Source: VRUE01 sp963817945
GTDB lineage: Bacteria; Actinomycetota; Thermoleophilia; Solirubrobacterales; 70-9
NCBI GenBank assembly: GCA_963817945.1
Contig: CAWFQH010000001.1
Location: 1 to 64,000, forward strand
Direction of reading: 5' to 3'
DNA length: 64,000 bases
Below the pieces are notes generated by a model. It had not been told where the DNA came from and searched no databases. It was given only the letters and a program-made list of their open reading frames with translations. Made by a program: the position numbers and the translations under genes. This document shows positions 61,591 to 64,000 of the stretch, in pieces (the first letter of the stretch is position 1; every line of letters starts with the position of its first letter).

Positions 61591-62840
61591 GCGGGAGTTG
61601 CCGTCGACTCGCCCGCGGCCTCGCGCAGCGAATCAGCCCGGTCGATCCGCTCCCAGGTGAAGCCCTCGTCCTCGCGACCGAAGTGGCCGTAGGCGGCGGT
61701 CCGCTGGAAGATCGGGCGGTGCAGGTCGAGGTAGCTGCGGAAGGCGCCGGGTCGCAGGTCGAACTCGGCCTCGACCAGCTGCGAAATCTGTGAGTCCGGG
61801 AGCTTGCCGGTGCCGAAGGTCTCGACCATCAGCGAGACCGGGTGGGCGACGCCGATCGCGTAGGCGACTTGTACCTCGCAGCGCTGCGCCAACCCCGCCG
61901 CGACTACGTTCTTGGCGACGTGACGCGCGGCGTAGGCGGCCGAGCGGTCGACCTTGGAGGGGTCCTTGCCGGAGAAGGCGCCGCCGCCGTGGCGGGCCAT
62001 GCCGCCGTAGGTGTCGACGATGATCTTGCGGCCGGTGAGGCCGGCGTCGCCGACCGGGCCGCCGATCACGAACTTGCCGGTCGGATTGACGAGGAAGCTC
62101 TCGCGCAGCGACCCCTCCTCGTACATCCCCGGTACCTCGGCGGTGAGGACCGGCAGCACGACGTTCTCCCAGAGATCGCCCTTGATTCGCTCCTGCGAGT
62201 CGACCTCCTCGGCGTGCTGGGTGGAGATCAAGAGCTTCTCGACCTTGACCGGGCGACCGTCCGCGTAGCGGACCGAGACCTGCGTCTTGCCGTCCGGTCC
62301 GAGGTAGCCGAGGGTGTCGTCCTTGCGGACCTCGGCGAGGCGCTCGGCGAGCCGGTGCGCGATGTGGATCGGCATCGGCATCAGGGCCTCGGTCTCGTCG
62401 GTCGCGTAGCCGAACATCATTCCCTGGTCGCCGGCGCCGGCGACGTCCAGCTCGTCGTCGTCGCTGGGGTCGACGCGGGTCTCCAGCGCGTGGTCGACGC
62501 CCTGGGCGATGTCGGGGGACTGCTCGTCGAGCGAGACGATGACCGAGATGTGGTCGCAGTTGTAGCCGTAGTCGCCGTGGTCGTAGCCGATCTTGCGGAT
62601 CGTCTCGCGGACGATCTCGGGCACGTTGAGGTGGACGTCGGTGGAGATCTCGCCCGAGACCACCGCCATGCCGGTGTTGACCAGCGACTCGCAGGCGACG
62701 CGGCCCTCCGGGTCCCCCGCCATCACCGCATCGAGGACGGCGTCGGAGATCTGGTCGCAGACCTTGTCGGGATGGCCCTCGGTGACCGACTCCGACGTGA
62801 ACAGGTACTCCCCCTCGGCAAGCGGCTCTCTGGTTTGCAT
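61587..62840 (-). CDS. metK: S-adenosylmethionine synthetase
   Basis: 417 aa. MetK motifs in order: FTSESVTEGHPDKVCDQISD, GEISTDVHLNVPEIVRETI, VAGAGDQGMMFGYATDE, FVIGGPVGDAGLTGRKI and GGGAFSGKDPSKVDRS. Makes SAM from Met and ATP. No SAM riboswitch is visible in the 21-bp gap to der. Confidence 0.97.
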   Translation of the reverse strand: MQTREPLAEGEYLFTSESVTEGHPDKVCDQISDAVLDAVMAGDPEGRVACESLVNTGMAVVSGEISTDVHLNVPEIVRETIRKIGYDHGDYGYNCDHISVIVSLDEQSPDIAQGVDHALETRVDPSDDDELDVAGAGDQGMMFGYATDETEALMPMPIHIAHRLAERLAEVRKDDTLGYLGPDGKTQVSVRYADGRPVKVEKLLISTQHAEEVDSQERIKGDLWENVVLPVLTAEVPGMYEEGSLRESFLVNPTGKFVIGGPVGDAGLTGRKIIVDTYGGMARHGGGAFSGKDPSKVDRSAAYAARHVAKNVVAAGLAQRCEVQVAYAIGVAHPVSLMVETFGTGKLPDSQISQLVEAEFDLRPGAFRSYLDLHRPIFQRTAAYGHFGREDEGFTWERIDRADSLREAAGESTATPA

Positions 62841-62861
62841 GGAAGAAAGCCTAGTGGACGC

Positions 62862-64000
62862 TCAGCGACGCTGACGGCGCGTATGGGGGACGAAATCGAT
62901 CACCAGCGGGACGCCCTCCAGGCCGTAGGTCTCGCGCAGCCGGTTCTCCAGGTGGTAGGCCCAGTCGCGGACGATCAGGCGGCGGTCGTTGACCTGGATC
63001 GCGAACCGCGGCGGGCTCTCCCCCACCTGGGCCGCGTAGTAGAGGCGCAGGCGCTTGCCGCGCCGCGAGGGCGGCGGCGTCTTGGCGACGACGTCGTTGA
63101 GGAATCGGTTCAGCTCCGGCGTCGGGATCCGCGAGGCCGCCAGGTCGGCCAGCTCCAGCGCTTTCGGCAGCAGCTTCGGCACGTTGCGACCGCGCAGCGC
63201 CGAGCAGGTGATCACCGCCGGTCGCAGCCGCAGCTTGCGCTCCACCCGAGCGCGGGCGTCGTCGACGTCGGTCGCGCTCACGTCCCACTTGTTCAGCACG
63301 AGGAGGGTCGCGCAGCCGGCGACCATCGCCAGCTCGGCGATCCGCAGGTCTTCCGCCGTGACGCCCTCGGAGGCGTCGCAGACGACGATTGCCACGTCAG
63401 CCCGCTCGACCGCGAGCTCCGTGCGCAGCTGTGCGTAGTGGTCAACCGTGCCGGCGACCTTGGCGCGCCGCCTCAGGCCGGCGGTGTCGACCAGGCGCAC
63501 CTGTCGGCCCTCGACCTCGAGGTCGGTGTCGATCGCGTCGCGGGTCGTGCCGGCCCGCGGTGAGACGATCGTCCGCTCGTCCCGCAGGAAGGCGTTGACC
63601 AGCGAGGACTTGCCGACGTTGGGCCGACCGATCACGGCGACGCTCACCCGCTCGGACTCGTCCGGCTGCGGCGGACGGTCGCCGAGCGACTCCACCACTC
63701 GGTCGAGCAGGTCGCCAGTGCCGAGCCCGTGGGTGGCGGAGACGGCGAGTGGGTCGCCGAGTCCGAGCTGGTGGAACTCCGCGGTCAAGTGCTCGTCGCC
63801 GGGACGGTCGACTTTGTTGACAGCGACCACGACCGGGGCCTCGGCGCCGCGGAGCGCCGCGGCCAGCTCCAGGTCACCGGCGCGCACCCCGGCGCGGGCG
63901 TCGACGACCAGCAGGATCGCGTCCGCCTCGTCGATCCCGATCCGGGCCTGACGCCGCACGTCCTCCGCTAGCTCATCGGGATCGGCGAGGTCGATGCCGC
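62862..64000 (-). CDS. der: Ribosome-associated GTPase Der (EngA), 5' end outside window
   Basis: Partial: 379 codons to the window edge. The end of the first GTPase domain is present (DAILLVVDARAGV, AVNKVDRPGDE) and the whole second domain (GRPNVGKSSLVNAFLR, DTAGLRRRAKV, LNKWDVS) plus the C-terminal KH-like domain (KTPPPSRRGKRLRLYYAAQ). Needed for 50S maturation. Located upstream of metK on the same strand. Confidence 0.95.
   Translation of the reverse strand, partial: GIDLADPDELAEDVRRQARIGIDEADAILLVVDARAGVRAGDLELAAALRGAEAPVVVAVNKVDRPGDEHLTAEFHQLGLGDPLAVSATHGLGTGDLLDRVVESLGDRPPQPDESERVSVAVIGRPNVGKSSLVNAFLRDERTIVSPRAGTTRDAIDTDLEVEGRQVRLVDTAGLRRRAKVAGTVDHYAQLRTELAVERADVAIVVCDASEGVTAEDLRIAELAMVAGCATLLVLNKWDVSATDVDDARARVERKLRLRPAVITCSALRGRNVPKLLPKALELADLAASRIPTPELNRFLNDVVAKTPPPSRRGKRLRLYYAAQVGESPPRFAIQVNDRRLIVRDWAYHLENRLRETYGLEGVPLVIDFVPHTRRQRR

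Overview
This is a GC-rich, gene-dense chromosomal segment of an actinobacterium. Short intergenic gaps, many GTG starts, a WhiG/FliA-type sigma factor outside any flagellar cluster, a DivIVA/SepIVA-like coiled-coil gene beside yceD-rpmF-coaD, and a secreted Cys-rich protein of a type I associate with Solirubrobacterales all point to class Thermoleophilia. That placement is an inference from gene style and order; there is no rRNA gene in the window.

Layout. 1-4.0 kb: minus-strand copper-handling operon (CopC-CopD fusion, YcnI and small membrane proteins), next to the N-terminus of a probable membrane sensor. 4.1-8.7 kb: a compact accessory block of six minus-strand genes (a 603-residue protein with internally duplicated HTH modules, an XRE protein, a double winged-helix protein and three tandem paralogues of an unrecognised family), followed by tRNA-Gly(GCC). 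9.2-18 kb: secreted trypsin-like protease, RNase HI-glyoxalase fusion, EF-G-like GTPase, a decayed IS1595-type element, WhiG-like sigma factor, Xer recombinase and L,D-transpeptidase. 18-25.9 kb: 5-FCL-like protein, hydrolase, ilvD, thiD, dprA, comM and yraN. 26-37 kb: a long minus-strand core operon running yceD-rpmF-plsX-acpP-rnc-smc-ftsY-ffh-rpsP-khpA-trmD-rplS-lepB-rnhB, which couples ribosome assembly, protein export, lipid initiation and chromosome segregation. 37.6-43.9 kb: sepIVA-like, coaD, rsmD, recG, fakA and rpmB. 43.9-48.2 kb: a Phd/PIN toxin-antitoxin pair and the riboflavin operon ribD-ribE-ribBA-ribH. 48.2-52.6 kb: glycosyltransferase, flippase and K+/H+ antiporter. 52.6-54.8 kb: a low-GC secreted protein and a membrane-anchored sigma/anti-sigma fusion. 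54.9-64 kb: rpe, rsmB, fmt, def, priA, a PH-domain protein, metK and der (cut by the window edge).

Two layers of non-coding structure stand out. First, a family of about 80-bp palindromic elements sits INSIDE protein genes (rplS twice, recG, ribD and the flippase). The ends and centre are conserved, while the stem sequences differ between copies yet remain paired, much like Rickettsia palindromic elements. I regard this as the best candidate for an undescribed system here. Second, intergenic inverted-repeat elements of 110-140 bp recur, several with an arm lying across the stop codon of a neighbouring gene; three share a common core, and one of those has been split by the IS.

Data-quality note: xer, sepIVA-like, coaD, rsmD, recG, fakA and priA each need one or more single-base frame corrections, most of them in G/C runs. 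Since most are normally essential or near-essential, assembly indels are more likely than true gene decay.
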